Assembly: GCF_003298775.1 (NCBI RefSeq)
Contig: NZ_QNTQ01000005.1
Location: forward strand, 124,001-188,000
Direction: 5' to 3'
Length of the DNA: 64,000 nucleotides
From: Rhodosalinus halophilus
Lineage (GTDB): Bacteria > Pseudomonadota > Alphaproteobacteria > Rhodobacterales > Rhodobacteraceae
This document shows, one piece after another, positions 1 to 9,508 of the stretch. The position numbers were made by a program, and so were the translations under genes. A model generated the notes under the pieces. The model ran no database searches. It was not told where the DNA came from and saw nothing but the letters and a program-made list of their open reading frames with translations. How positions within the stretch are numbered: position 1 is the first letter of the stretch; each line of letters starts with the position of its first letter.

Positions 1-58
1 GCACCGCCTGCGGGACGAAGAGGCGCCGGCCTCGGCGACAGAGGAGCTCGAAGGCTGA
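1..58 (+). CDS. 3' end of an unidentified gene
   Basis: The frame starting at base 2 is open and gives the last 18 residues of a protein, ending in EELEG, with a TGA stop at 56-58. The start lies before the window and nothing in the visible tail identifies the family. Its stop overlaps the proposed CTG start of the next gene, so the two are probably translationally coupled in one operon. Because a Kdo-transferase-like gene and lpxK follow, a role in LPS or lipid assembly is likely by context only. In related bacteria a DUF374-type acyltransferase often sits here. Confidence 0.5.
   Translation, partial: HRLRDEEAPASATEELEG
42..46 (+). promoter_or_regulatory. Ribosome binding site supporting a CTG start
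   Basis: AGGAG lies 8 nt before the CTG at 55-57. No ATG, GTG or TTG is available in the Kdo-transferase-like frame before the conserved N-terminal WIH region, so this site together with the overlap with the preceding TGA argues for a rare CTG start. Confidence 0.45.
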
Positions 59-1278
59 GCGCGCGAAGTCGACTCTCCGCCCTCCTCGGGCGTCCGGCGC
101 GCTCGGGCGACGATACGGTCGCCGCGACGCGGACCCCGCAGCGCCCGCAGGGCGAGCTCGTCTGGATCCACGTCACCGGCACGGCGCGCCGCTCGCCGCT
201 TCTGCGGCTCGGACAGCGACTGGCCGAGCTGCGCTCGGGCCTCGCGCTTCTCTACACCTCGGGCCCGGACGTCGCCCCGCCGCCGCGCCTGCGCGGCGAT
301 GCGATCTGGCAGCCACTGCCGGCCGACACCGCGGCCGGCGCGCAAGGATTCCTGGACCACTGGGCGCCCGACTGCTGCCTCTGGAGCGGCGGGGCACCAC
401 GCGATGATCTGCTCCATGCCGCGGCCGAGAAGGACGTGCCGCTCTTTCTGGTCGATGCGGCCGAGGAGGATCTCGAGCGGCGCGGGATGTCGTGGCTGCC
501 GGTATTGCGGCGAGAGACGCTCGCCCGCTTCGACGCCGCGCTCGCGCGCGACGCCGCCGCCGCGCAGCGCTTGCGGCGGTTGGGCATGCCGGCCGAGAGC
601 ATCTCCGTGACCGGCGTCCTGCAGGAGGGCAGCGGGCCGCTGCCTTGCGACGAGGACGACCTCGAGCGTTTCTCGACCATCCTGGCCGGACGTCCCGTCT
701 GGCTCGCCGCGATGACGCAGCCTGGAGAGGTTCCCCTCGTGCTGCAGGCGCACCGCGCGGCGCTCAGAATGGCGCACCGTCTGCTCCTGATCCTCGTTCC
801 GAACCACCCCGTCGAAGGCGATACCGCAGCGGCGGCGCTGGAGGCTGCGGAATTGCGCTTCGCGCGGTGGTCCGAGCGCCAGATCCCCGACGACGCGACC
901 CAGGTGCTGCTGGCGGACACGCGCGGAGAGATGGGACTCTGGTATCGGCTGGCGCCCGTGACCTTCGTGGCGAGTTCGATCGAACCGGGGCACGGCGGCC
1001 GCGACCCCTACGAGGCGGCCGCGCTGGGCTCGGCCGTGATTTATGGACCGAACGTGAGTCACCATCTCGACGCCTATTCGCGCCTGGTCACGGCCGGCGC
1101 GGCGCGGATGGTGACGGACGCTGCGAGCCTCTCGTCAGCCGTCACGAATCTGACCGCACCGGACAGGGCCGCGGCGATGGCCGAGGCGGCCTGGTCGATC
1201 GTCTCGGCAGGGGCGGAGGTCACCGACCGCATTACCGATCTCGTGCTCGACACGCTTGACCTCGGGCAGGCGGCATGA
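55..1278 (+). CDS. waaA: Kdo-transferase-like glycosyltransferase (WaaA/KdtA family)
   Basis: WaaA transfers Kdo from CMP-Kdo to lipid IVA at the inner membrane. Family features seen here are WIHVTG (about residues 37-42), LLILVPNHP (about 244-252), [10 protein letters not shown] (about 287-297) and GGRDPYEAA (about 314-322), followed by lpxK. About 407 residues, slightly short: the N-terminal membrane anchor usual in WaaA is not visible. The start is inferred as CTG at 55 because the conserved N-domain is in frame upstream of the first ATG (436) and no other usual start codon precedes it. Oddities: the family GE motif, whose Glu is catalytic, reads GT here, and the GGHNPLEPA motif is altered. 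It could be a divergent or non-canonical transferase rather than a standard WaaA. Confidence 0.7.
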   Translation: MSARSRLSALLGRPARSGDDTVAATRTPQRPQGELVWIHVTGTARRSPLLRLGQRLAELRSGLALLYTSGPDVAPPPRLRGDAIWQPLPADTAAGAQGFLDHWAPDCCLWSGGAPRDDLLHAAAEKDVPLFLVDAAEEDLERRGMSWLPVLRRETLARFDAALARDAAAAQRLRRLGMPAESISVTGVLQEGSGPLPCDEDDLERFSTILAGRPVWLAAMTQPGEVPLVLQAHRAALRMAHRLLLILVPNHPVEGDTAAAALEAAELRFARWSERQIPDDATQVLLADTRGEMGLWYRLAPVTFVASSIEPGHGGRDPYEAAALGSAVIYGPNVSHHLDAYSRLVTAGAARMVTDAASLSSAVTNLTAPDRAAAMAEAAWSIVSAGAEVTDRITDLVLDTLDLGQAA

Positions 1279-1297
1279 GCCGGCGGGACCGCTTCTG

Positions 1298-2305
1298 ATG
1301 CGCGCGCCGGAGTTCTGGTTCACCGATCCGGCGCGGCCCGACTGGCGGGCCCGGGCGCTGGCGCCGCTGGGCTGGCTCGCCGCGCAGGCCACGGCCCGCC
1401 GGGTGGCGCGGCCGCCTGAGGCGCGCCTGCCCGTGCCGGTGATCTGCATCGGCAACATCAACGCCGGCGGCACCGGCAAGACCCCCACGGTCATGGCGCT
1501 CATGCAGCGGCTGTCGGACCGCGGCATCGAGGCGCACGTCGTCTCGCGCGGCTACGGGGGGCGCCTCGAGGGGCCGGTTCGGGTGGACCCGCGACGGCAC
1601 GGCGCCGCCGACACGGGCGACGAGCCGTTGCTCGCGGCGGCCTTCGGCCCTGTCTGGGTCGCGCGCGATCGCGCCGCGGGCGCGCGCGCGGCCGCCGAGG
1701 CCGGGGCGCAGGCGATCCTGCTCGACGACGGCTTCCAGAACCCCGCGCTGGCGAAGGATCTGTCGCTCGTCGTCGTGGATGCCGCGCAGGGCTTCGGCAA
1801 CGGGCGCTGCCTGCCCGCAGGCCCCCTGCGCGAGCCTGTGGCCGCCGGCCTCGCCCGCGCGGATCTTCTGCTGTCCATCGGACCCGAGGCGGCGCAGTCC
1901 GAGTTCGCCCGGCTATGGGGGCCGGGAATCACCGTTCCGCATCTGACAGGCCGGCTGGCGCCGCTGCCCACGGGCATGGAATGGCCGGGACTGCGGGCGA
2001 TCGCCTTCGCCGGTATCGGCCACCCGGCCAAGTTCTTCGCCACGCTGCGCGACATGGGCGCCACGCTCGTCGCGACGCACGCGCTGGAGGATCACCAGCC
2101 GCTCACCGCGGCGCTCATGGCGCGGCTGTCGCGCGAGGCACGGGCCCAGGGCGCCCGTCTGGTGACGACCGAGAAGGACGCCGTCCGCCTGCCGGCGGAG
2201 TTCCGGATGGAGGTGCTCACCCTGCCGGTGCGGCTGACCCTGGACGACTGGGGGCCGCTGGACGCGGAACTCGACCGGCTCCTGCCCTCGGGCGCCGAAC
2301 GCTGA
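1298..2305 (+). CDS. lpxK: Tetraacyldisaccharide 4'-kinase LpxK
   Basis: LpxK phosphorylates the 4' position of the lipid A disaccharide precursor at the inner membrane face. The 335-residue product has the N-terminal [10 protein letters not shown] segment typical of the family, a Walker A loop [13 protein letters not shown] at about 52-64, then VVSRGYGG and LLDDGFQNP, all characteristic of LpxK. Length matches the family. ATG 1298 is chosen over an in-frame TTG at 1256 because homologues begin with the MRAPxFW sequence. It follows the Kdo-transferase-like gene by 19 nt, so co-transcription is likely. It ends 18 bp from a convergent gene. Confidence 0.93.
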   Translation: MRAPEFWFTDPARPDWRARALAPLGWLAAQATARRVARPPEARLPVPVICIGNINAGGTGKTPTVMALMQRLSDRGIEAHVVSRGYGGRLEGPVRVDPRRHGAADTGDEPLLAAAFGPVWVARDRAAGARAAAEAGAQAILLDDGFQNPALAKDLSLVVVDAAQGFGNGRCLPAGPLREPVAAGLARADLLLSIGPEAAQSEFARLWGPGITVPHLTGRLAPLPTGMEWPGLRAIAFAGIGHPAKFFATLRDMGATLVATHALEDHQPLTAALMARLSREARAQGARLVTTEKDAVRLPAEFRMEVLTLPVRLTLDDWGPLDAELDRLLPSGAER

Positions 2306-2323
2306 CGGCAGGGCGCTGCGCCT

Positions 2324-3436
2324 TCAGCCGTCCTCGCCCAGCCGTGGCGAGGGCCGCTCCAGCCTGAGTTCGGCGTCGGAGAAGCGGAAGGGCGAGCGCA
2401 CGCCCGGCACCCCGTCCAGCGTGACCTGCATCCCGCGCGCCTGCACCTGCGGATCGGCGAAGACCTCGGCCATGTCGTTGATCGGCCCGGCCGGCACGCC
2501 CTCGGCCTCGCAGGCCGCCAGAAGATCGGCCTTGGCCCAGCTCCTGGTGGCCGCCGAGAGCGCCTCGAAGAGCGATGCGCGCCGCGTCACGCGGTCCGCG
2601 TTGGTCGCGTAGTCGGGCGCCTCGGCGAGCGCCTCGAGCCGCAGCAGCCCGCAGAGCCGGCGATACTGCGCGTCGTTGCCGGTGGCGATGATGATGTGCC
2701 CGTCGGCGCAGGGAAAGACCTCGTAGGGCGAGAGATTCGGATGCACGTTGCCGGTGCGTCCGGGCGGCGTGCCGGTGGCAAGGTAGTTCATCGCCTGGTT
2801 CGCGGTGACCGACACGGCGGTGTCGAGAAGCGCCATGTCGATCATCTGCCCGCGCCCCGTCGTCTGGCGCTGATGCAGCGCGGCGAGGATGGCGACGGCG
2901 GAATAGACCCCGGTGAAGAGATCGGTCACCGCCACGCCCGCGCGCAGCGGCGGGCCGTCCGGCGCGCCGGTGATCGACATCAGCCCCGACATGCCCTGAA
3001 TGATGTAGTCGTAGCCCGCCCGGTGGGCGTAGGGACCGTCCTGCCCGAAGCCGGTGATGGCGCACCAGATCAGCCGCGGGTGCTCGGGCGCGAGGCTCGC
3101 GTAGTCCAGCCCGTATTTCGCGAGCCCGCCGACCTTGAAGTTCTCGATGACCACGTCGGCCTCCGCGATCAGCCCGCGCACGGTCTCGCGGCCCGCCTCG
3201 GTGCGGAAATCGGCGACGACGCTCGCCTTTCCCCGGTTCGTGGCGTGGAAATAGGCGGCCTCGCGCGCGCCCTCGCGCTCGATGAAGGGCGGCCCCCAGC
3301 GGCGGGTGTCGTCGCCCTCGGGGCTTTCGACCTTGACGACCTCGGCGCCCAGATCCGCCAGCACCTGCCCGGCCCAGGGACCGGCCAGGATCCGCGCGAG
3401 TTCGACGACCCGGACGCCCGCGAGGGGCGCGCTCAT
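2324..3436 (-). CDS. CaiB/BaiF class III CoA-transferase
   Basis: Family III CoA-transferases move CoA between organic acids through an aspartyl intermediate. The 370-residue protein opens with the family signature LAGVRVVELARILAGPW and has ADLGAEVVKVE, DVVIENFKVG and HRAGYDYIIQGMSGLM, where Asp143 of GYD is the probable nucleophile, and later PYEVFPCADG. Length fits a single-domain member. The start codon overlaps the stop of the upstream DsbA-like gene by 4 nt (ATGA), giving translational coupling. The substrate cannot be read from sequence. The pairing with a thiol oxidoreductase has no obvious metabolic logic. Confidence 0.9.
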   Translation of the reverse strand: MSAPLAGVRVVELARILAGPWAGQVLADLGAEVVKVESPEGDDTRRWGPPFIEREGAREAAYFHATNRGKASVVADFRTEAGRETVRGLIAEADVVIENFKVGGLAKYGLDYASLAPEHPRLIWCAITGFGQDGPYAHRAGYDYIIQGMSGLMSITGAPDGPPLRAGVAVTDLFTGVYSAVAILAALHQRQTTGRGQMIDMALLDTAVSVTANQAMNYLATGTPPGRTGNVHPNLSPYEVFPCADGHIIIATGNDAQYRRLCGLLRLEALAEAPDYATNADRVTRRASLFEALSAATRSWAKADLLAACEAEGVPAGPINDMAEVFADPQVQARGMQVTLDGVPGVRSPFRFSDAELRLERPSPRLGEDG

Positions 3437-4068
3437 TCCTCGCCCAGCTTCTCGTCGAGAATCTCCGAGAAGTCGGCGTAGCTCATGTTCGAATAGGTCT
3501 CGCCGTCGATCACGAAGCTCGGCGTAGCCTGAATACCGTGCTCGGTGGCGTTCTCCTGATACCACGCGACGAGCGCGCGCAGCTTGTCGGCGTCCGACAG
3601 GCAGGCCTCGACCTGCTCCTCGCCCAGCCCCGCGAGCCGGCCGATCCGGCGCAGCTCGTCGGCGACGGCCACGTCGCTGCCCGCGCGCGACCAGGAGCTC
3701 TGAGCGTCATAGATCAGTTCCGTGATGCCGAAGAAGCGCTCTTCGCCGCCGCAGCGGGCGAGCATCGAGGCCCACATCCCGTATTTGTCGAAATAGACCT
3801 CGCGGTAGATGAAATGCACCTTGCCGGTATCGACGTAGTCCTCCTTGAGGCGGGGCAGGACGTTCTCGTGGAAGGTCGCGCAATGCGGACAGGTGTAGGA
3901 AGCGTATTCGATCACCTCGACCGGCGCCTCCGGGTCGCCCATCGTCATCTCGGTGACCTCGGCCGCTTCGGCCGCCTGCGCGGCGACGGGCGCGGGCGCC
4001 AGCGGCGCCCATCCCGTTCCGGCGAGCAGGGCGGCGGCGAGCGCGGCGGTCAGGAGCTTGCGGGTCAT
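3433..4068 (-). CDS. Periplasmic DsbA-like thiol:disulfide oxidoreductase
   Basis: Predicted exported thioredoxin-fold protein that oxidises or isomerises cysteines in the periplasm. It has 211 residues with an N-terminal signal peptide ending near residue 30 (APVAAQA), the redox motif CPHC at 60-63 and the cis-proline segment TPSFVIDG near the C-terminus. Length matches the DsbA-like proteins of Rhodobacterales. It is encoded 15 nt downstream of the DciA-like gene, the conserved neighbourhood of this family, and overlaps the following CoA-transferase gene by 4 nt. I cannot tell a DsbA role from a DsbC/G-like role by sequence alone. Confidence 0.9.
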   Translation of the reverse strand: MTRKLLTAALAAALLAGTGWAPLAPAPVAAQAAEAAEVTEMTMGDPEAPVEVIEYASYTCPHCATFHENVLPRLKEDYVDTGKVHFIYREVYFDKYGMWASMLARCGGEERFFGITELIYDAQSSWSRAGSDVAVADELRRIGRLAGLGEEQVEACLSDADKLRALVAWYQENATEHGIQATPSFVIDGETYSNMSYADFSEILDEKLGEE

Positions 4069-4083
4069 TCTTGTCCTCTCTGT

Positions 4084-4602
4084 TCAGCGGGTGGAGGGGC
4101 CGGAGGCGCGCGACAGCACGGCGCGGCCCAGATCCTCGAGCGCGGCGCGCAGGTGATCGTCCTGCACGGGCGCGGCGAGTTCGGCAGCACGCGCGCAGCG
4201 CGCCGGGTCGGGCCGGGGCTCCGGCGCCGCCTCGGGCGGCGCGAAGGCCGCCTGGGCCTCGGCGAAGCCGGTGGCCGAGGTCTGCGTGATCTTCAACCGG
4301 GCCACGGCATTGTAGCCGTATGCGGCGTTGATCCGGTCGCGCAGCCGCTCCTTCTGCATTTCGACGAGCGGCGCGTTCGCGCCCGTGGTCAGAAGCGTCA
4401 GGGTCGCGCCGAAGCCCGGGCCGGAATGGCTGACCTTGACGGGGCGCGCGAGGCGCGCGATCTCGGCGCCTGCGATCTCGTCCCAATGGGTGAGCACCCG
4501 CGTGACCGCGAAGCCGCGGCCCTCCGCAGCCTTGCGGATCTGGGGCTGCAGGATGCTCGCGGCGCGGGCGAAGCCGCGCCCTCTCGCGGGCTTCTGGGTC
4601 AA
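4084..4602 (-). CDS. DciA-like (DUF721) protein
   Basis: DUF721 proteins are related to DciA, the replicative helicase loader or operator of many bacteria. The 172-residue product begins MTQKPARGRGF and contains the conserved ILQPQIRKAAEGRGF and RVLTHWDEIAG segments of the family, followed by a beta-rich domain (GATLTLLTTGANAP, LVEMQKERLRDRINAAYG). The start is set at TTG 4602 because a near-perfect Shine-Dalgarno GGAGGAGG lies 6 nt upstream; an upstream ATG at 4644 lacks one. It is divergent from mutY and followed by dsbA, a conserved alphaproteobacterial arrangement. The C-terminal tail is Pro/Ala rich and poorly conserved. Confidence 0.82.
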   Translation of the reverse strand: MTQKPARGRGFARAASILQPQIRKAAEGRGFAVTRVLTHWDEIAGAEIARLARPVKVSHSGPGFGATLTLLTTGANAPLVEMQKERLRDRINAAYGYNAVARLKITQTSATGFAEAQAAFAPPEAAPEPRPDPARCARAAELAAPVQDDHLRAALEDLGRAVLSRASGPSTR

Positions 4603-4608
4603 GCTTGG

Positions 4609-4616
4609 CCTCCTCC
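4609..4616 (-). promoter_or_regulatory. Strong Shine-Dalgarno deciding a TTG start
   Basis: On the minus strand this reads GGAGGAGG, 6 nt before TTG 4602-4600 of the DciA-like gene. It is the strongest ribosome binding site I noticed in this part of the window and sets that start codon. Confidence 0.75.
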
Positions 4617-4685
4617 GGGTCGGGTCTATTCTAGTGGACGGCATCGCGGGCACCAGCCCGTATCGCAGAAAGGAGCGCGCGGCGC

Positions 4686-5738
4686 ATGTCAACCCTGCGT
4701 GAACCGGCGGCGGAGCTGCTGGCCTGGTATGACCGGCACGGGCGCGAGCTGCCCTGGCGGGTGGGGCCTGCGGCGCGGGCGCGCGGCGCGCGTCCTGACC
4801 CCTATCACGTCTGGCTGAGCGAAGTGATGCTGCAACAGACGACCGCCGCCGCGGTGCGCGGCTATTTCCACCGCTTCACCACGCTCTGGCCCACGGTGGA
4901 AGCGCTCGCCGCGGCCGAGGACGGCCGCGTGATGGGCGAGTGGGCCGGGCTGGGCTACTACGCCCGCGCCCGAAACCTTCTGAAATGCGCGCGCGTGATC
5001 GCCGAGGAGCATGGCGGGCGCTTCCCCGAGACCGCCGAAGAGTTGCGCCGCCTGCCCGGCATCGGCCCCTACACCGCCGCCGCGATCGCGGCCATCGCCT
5101 TCGACCGCCCCGAGACGGTGGTGGACGGCAACGTGGAGCGGGTGATGGCGCGGCTCCACGACATTCGCACCCCGCTTCCCGCGGCGAAGCCCGAGCTGAC
5201 CGCGCGCGCCGCCGAGATGACGCCGCGCGCGCGGCCCGGATGCTACGCGCAGGCCGTGATGGACCTGGGCGCCACGATCTGCACGCCGAAGCGGCCCGCC
5301 TGCGGCCTGTGCCCATGGCGCGAGGGCTGCCGGGGCCGGCTTGCGGGCACCGCGCCGGAGCTACCCGCCAAGACGCCGAAGAAGCCCAAGCCGGTGCGCC
5401 ACGGGATCGCCTATCTCGCACGGCGGGTGGATGGCGCGTGGCTGCTCGAGCGTCGGCCCGGAAGCGGGCTGCTGGGCGGGATGCTGGGCTGGCCCGGCTC
5501 CGACTGGGTCGAGGGTGCGCCGGAGCCCGCGCCGCCCATCCGCGCCGAATGGCATCCCGTCGAGGCCGAGGTGCGCCACACCTTCACCCATTTCCACCTG
5601 CGTCTGGCGCTGGTCACGGCGCTGGTTCCGATGGACCGAACGCCCGCGCGCGGCGTCTTCGTGGAACCGGCCGAGTTCCGCCCTTCGGACCTGCCCACGG
5701 TAATGCGCAAGGCCTTCGACCTCGTCCGCGAGCGCTGA
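4686..5738 (+). CDS. mutY: A/G-specific adenine DNA glycosylase MutY
   Basis: MutY removes adenine mispaired with 8-oxoguanine or guanine. The 350-residue protein carries the catalytic Glu46 in LSEVMLQQT, the helix-hairpin-helix LPGIGPYTAAAI at about 123-134, catalytic Asp147 in VVDGNVERV, and the [4Fe-4S] cluster cysteines 199, 206, 209 and 215 with C-x6-C-x2-C-x5-C spacing. The C-terminal part (about 240-350) is the Nudix-like 8-oxoG recognition domain, with HTFTHFHLRL. The ATG at 4686 follows an AAAGGAG ribosome binding site. It is divergent from the DciA-like gene, with an 83-bp shared upstream region. Confidence 0.97.
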   Translation: MSTLREPAAELLAWYDRHGRELPWRVGPAARARGARPDPYHVWLSEVMLQQTTAAAVRGYFHRFTTLWPTVEALAAAEDGRVMGEWAGLGYYARARNLLKCARVIAEEHGGRFPETAEELRRLPGIGPYTAAAIAAIAFDRPETVVDGNVERVMARLHDIRTPLPAAKPELTARAAEMTPRARPGCYAQAVMDLGATICTPKRPACGLCPWREGCRGRLAGTAPELPAKTPKKPKPVRHGIAYLARRVDGAWLLERRPGSGLLGGMLGWPGSDWVEGAPEPAPPIRAEWHPVEAEVRHTFTHFHLRLALVTALVPMDRTPARGVFVEPAEFRPSDLPTVMRKAFDLVRER

Positions 5739-5800
5739 CGCGTCGCATGGCATCGCGCCGGCGCCCGGTGTATTCTCCGCGCAAAACGAGAGGCCGGGCG

Positions 5801-6949
5801 ATGCAGGAGCTCTACATCATTCCCGCACGCGAGGTGGCGCGCTGGTGGCGCGCGGCGCCCTTCTGGATGTCGCTGGGGCTGATCCCCCTGGCGTGGGTCG
5901 GCGCGGTCTGGGGCGGCTGGACCGTTCTGTTGTTGCCGCTCGTGACCTGGTATCTCTTCGCCGCCATCGACATGGCCCTGGGGCTCGACACCGGCAACGC
6001 CGACCCCGAGACGCCCGAGAGCCATCTTTTCTGGTACACCGCCGTCACCCGGATCTGGCCCGCGCTGCAGTTCGCGACGCTCTTCGGACTGATCTGGTAT
6101 GTCCCGCGCGCCGATCATCTCGGCGCGCTCGAGACCGTGGTGCTCTTCTTCGGCGTCGGCGTGATTACGGGCACGATCGGCATCAACTACTCGCACGAGC
6201 TGATGCACCAGCGGAACAAGTGGGAGCGGTGGCTGGCTGACATCCTGCTGGCCATGGTGCTCTACGCGCACTTCCGCTCCGAACATCTGCTGGTGCATCA
6301 CCGCTACGTGGGCACCCCCCGCGACCCGGTCACGGCGCGCTACAACGAGGGATTCCACCGCTTCTTCCCCCGCGTGCTGCGGCAGAGCCTCGTCTCGGCC
6401 TTCCGGGCGGAGAAGCAGATGCTCGCGCGCAAGGGCAAGCCGTGGCGGGCGGCAGAGAACCCGTTCTGGCGCTACTGGACATTGCAGGGCGCGATGCTGG
6501 CGCTCGCGGTCGCGCTCGCCGGCTGGGCCGGCCTCGCGCTCTTCGTCTGGCAGGCCTTCATCGCGGTCTGGCAACTCGAACTCGTCAACTATGTCGAGCA
6601 TTACGGGCTGACGCGGAAGCACCTGGGCGAGGGCAAATACGAGCGAGTCAAGCCGCGGCACAGCTGGAACGCAGCACACAGGGCCTCGAACTGGCTGCTC
6701 ATCAACCTGCAGCGCCATTCGGACCACCACTACAAACCCGACCGCCGTTTTCCCCTGCTGCAGACCTATGACGAGGACGAGGCGCCGCAGTTGCCCTACG
6801 GCTATCCGGTGATGACCATCGCCGCGATGATCCCGCCGCTGTGGAAGCGGATCATGAATCCGCGGGTGAAGGCCTGGCGCCGCGCCTACTATCCCGAGAT
6901 CGAGGACTGGCGGCCCTACAACAAGGCCCTCAACCCGATGCCGCGGTGA
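5801..6949 (+). CDS. alkB: Alkane 1-monooxygenase, AlkB type
   Basis: Integral-membrane non-haem di-iron hydroxylase of alkane or fatty-acyl terminal carbons. All AlkB histidine motifs are visible in the 382-residue product: HELMH at 132-136, EHLLVHHRYVGT at 161-172, NYVEHYGL at 263-270 and LQRHSDHH at 303-310. At least four hydrophobic segments fit the known topology. The ATG at 5801 is preceded by a GAGAGG-type site. It lies 62 bp after mutY, and no rubredoxin gene is adjacent, so the electron donor must be encoded elsewhere. The actual substrate is not determined by sequence. Confidence 0.93.
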   Translation: MQELYIIPAREVARWWRAAPFWMSLGLIPLAWVGAVWGGWTVLLLPLVTWYLFAAIDMALGLDTGNADPETPESHLFWYTAVTRIWPALQFATLFGLIWYVPRADHLGALETVVLFFGVGVITGTIGINYSHELMHQRNKWERWLADILLAMVLYAHFRSEHLLVHHRYVGTPRDPVTARYNEGFHRFFPRVLRQSLVSAFRAEKQMLARKGKPWRAAENPFWRYWTLQGAMLALAVALAGWAGLALFVWQAFIAVWQLELVNYVEHYGLTRKHLGEGKYERVKPRHSWNAAHRASNWLLINLQRHSDHHYKPDRRFPLLQTYDEDEAPQLPYGYPVMTIAAMIPPLWKRIMNPRVKAWRRAYYPEIEDWRPYNKALNPMPR

Positions 6950-6967
6950 TCCGCGCCGCGGTGCGCG

Positions 6968-6983
6968 GTAACGCCCTGTTAAC
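6968..6983 (+). promoter_or_regulatory. Candidate CtrA box
   Basis: GTAA, 7 nt, then TTAAC. This matches the CtrA consensus TTAA-N7-TTAAC at 8 of 9 defined positions. It lies 43 nt upstream of the lipoprotein gene start at 7027. CtrA is the cell-cycle/motility response regulator of alphaproteobacteria. Binding is inference. Confidence 0.35.
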
Positions 6984-7026
6984 CTGACGATGCGACCTCT
7001 CCCTTCCGACCGGAAAGGAGACCGTC

Positions 7027-7527
7027 ATGCGCCTCGCCCTCTCAGCCGCCGCGCTCGCGCTCGTCGCCGCCTGCGCGACGCCCGTCACGATCGAAGCCCC
7101 CTTCTCGCCGGAGGAGGTCGCCTATGTCTCGACCCGCGGGGCGGCCACCGTCGAGGGTCAGGCCTTTCTGCGCCAGATGGGCGGCGGCGTGGTGACCTGC
7201 GCGGGGGAGGAGGTATCGCTGATCCCGGCCGGCACCTACGCGACGGAGCTTTTCACCAAGATGTTCGGCAGTCCGCAGGGCGGGCGCATGAGCGCCCTTT
7301 CGCTGGTGGACCCGGGCGAGACGCCTGCCCGCTTCCGCGAGTTGCAACGGCGCGCGCAGTGCGACGCCGAGGGCGACTTCGCCTTCGCCGGCGTGGCGGA
7401 CGGCCCCTACTACGTGATGACCCGGGTGGTCTGGACCGTCGGCGACAGCTTCATCCCCGAGGGCGGCTTTCTCGCGCGGCGGATCGAGGTCAGCGGCGGC
7501 CGGGACACGCGGGTGCTGCTGAACTGA
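7027..7527 (+). CDS. Putative lipoprotein of unknown function
   Basis: A 166-residue protein with an N-terminal signal and a lipobox LVAAC, so Cys16 would become the lipidated first residue. The body has no enzyme motif I recognise. The segment GDFAFAGVADGPYYVMTRVVW resembles a small beta-sandwich of the carboxypeptidase-regulatory or SpaA type, which would fit a structural role at the cell envelope. Only two further cysteines (in VVTCAGE and RAQCDAE) are present. An AAAGGAG ribosome binding site precedes the ATG, and a CtrA-like box lies upstream. It ends 4 bp from a convergent gene. Confidence 0.8.
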   Translation: MRLALSAAALALVAACATPVTIEAPFSPEEVAYVSTRGAATVEGQAFLRQMGGGVVTCAGEEVSLIPAGTYATELFTKMFGSPQGGRMSALSLVDPGETPARFRELQRRAQCDAEGDFAFAGVADGPYYVMTRVVWTVGDSFIPEGGFLARRIEVSGGRDTRVLLN

Positions 7528-7531
7528 TGGC

Positions 7532-8173
7532 TCACCGCACCAGCACCGGCGCCTCGCGCAGGTAGCCGCCCGTCTGCGCCGCATCCAGCAGGAATTCGGC
7601 CACGTCGGCGCGCGAGATCATGCCGTTGCGCCATTCGGAGGGCTCCACCAGCACCTTGTAGCGGCTGGTGCGCGGCCCGTTGGTCAGGATGCCGGGGCGG
7701 GCGATGGTCCAATCCAGCGCGCTCGCCCGTATCGCCGCCTCCTGCCGCGTCTTGTCGTCATAGGCACGTCCCATGATCGCGCGGAACGGCAGCCGCTCCA
7801 GCGTCGAGATCGCGGCCTCGCTGTCACCCGCGCCGAAGCCCGTCACGGCCAGCAGGCGCCGCGGCCCCTGCGCCTCCATGAGCGGAACGAGCGCCTCGGT
7901 CGCGCGGGAAAACAGCGTGACGGGGCGATAGACGAAGCCCAGCCCCGGCGGCACGCCCAGCGCCAGGATCACCGCCTCCTGCCCGTCGAGCGCGCGGGCG
8001 AGGTCGGCCGGATCGGTAGCGTCGCCGGCAAAGCGGTCGAGCCGCTCGCCCTCGTCCGCCATCTGCTCGGCGCTGCGCGCCATCGCGCGGATGCGCAGGC
8101 CGCGGTCCAGCCCCTGCCGCACGACCTGCAGTCCGATCCCGCGGCTCGCCCCGATCACCAGAATGCGCTCCAT
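7532..8173 (-). CDS. NAD(P)-binding Rossmann protein (atypical SDR/NmrA type)
   Basis: A 213-residue single-domain protein with an N-terminal nucleotide-binding loop VIGASRGIG at about 6-14 and the pattern of NAD(P)H-binding atypical SDRs: DATDPADLARAL, EAVILALG, RRLLAVTGFGAGD, LDWTIARPGILTNG and ISRADVAEFLLDA. These proteins are redox sensors or epimerase-like reductases acting in the cytosol. The classical YxxxK catalytic pair is not obvious, as is common in this subgroup. It stands alone, convergent with the lipoprotein gene and downstream of the ccrM terminator. Confidence 0.87.
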   Translation of the reverse strand: MERILVIGASRGIGLQVVRQGLDRGLRIRAMARSAEQMADEGERLDRFAGDATDPADLARALDGQEAVILALGVPPGLGFVYRPVTLFSRATEALVPLMEAQGPRRLLAVTGFGAGDSEAAISTLERLPFRAIMGRAYDDKTRQEAAIRASALDWTIARPGILTNGPRTSRYKVLVEPSEWRNGMISRADVAEFLLDAAQTGGYLREAPVLVR

Positions 8174-8212
8174 CGCGCCCTCCTTTGCCCTCGGCGACAG
8201 ATAGCGCGCGCG

Positions 8213-8247
8213 CGCAAAGGAAAAGGCCCCGGCACACGGCCGGGGCC
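8213..8247 (-). terminator. Intrinsic terminator of ccrM
   Basis: An 8-bp perfect G+C stem (GGCCCCGG at 8225-8232 pairing with CCGGGGCC at 8240-8247, 7-nt loop) is followed on the minus strand by TTTTCCTTT. It lies 60 nt past the ccrM stop. A second hairpin (8275-8300) directly follows the stop and may add to it. Confidence 0.8.
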
Positions 8248-8306
8248 AGGTGGTGCCCTCAGGCGGCGGGCGCAGGAGCGGTGTCTTGCGGGACCGCTCC
8301 CGTGAC

Positions 8307-9491
<1,185 letters not shown>

Positions 9492-9508
9492 TCAATTTCT
9501 TTTTCAAA

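Noticed and set aside
7532-8173. A complete classical SDR enzyme
   Set aside because: The YxxxK catalytic pair is not evident; it fits the atypical NAD(P)-binding subgroup better.
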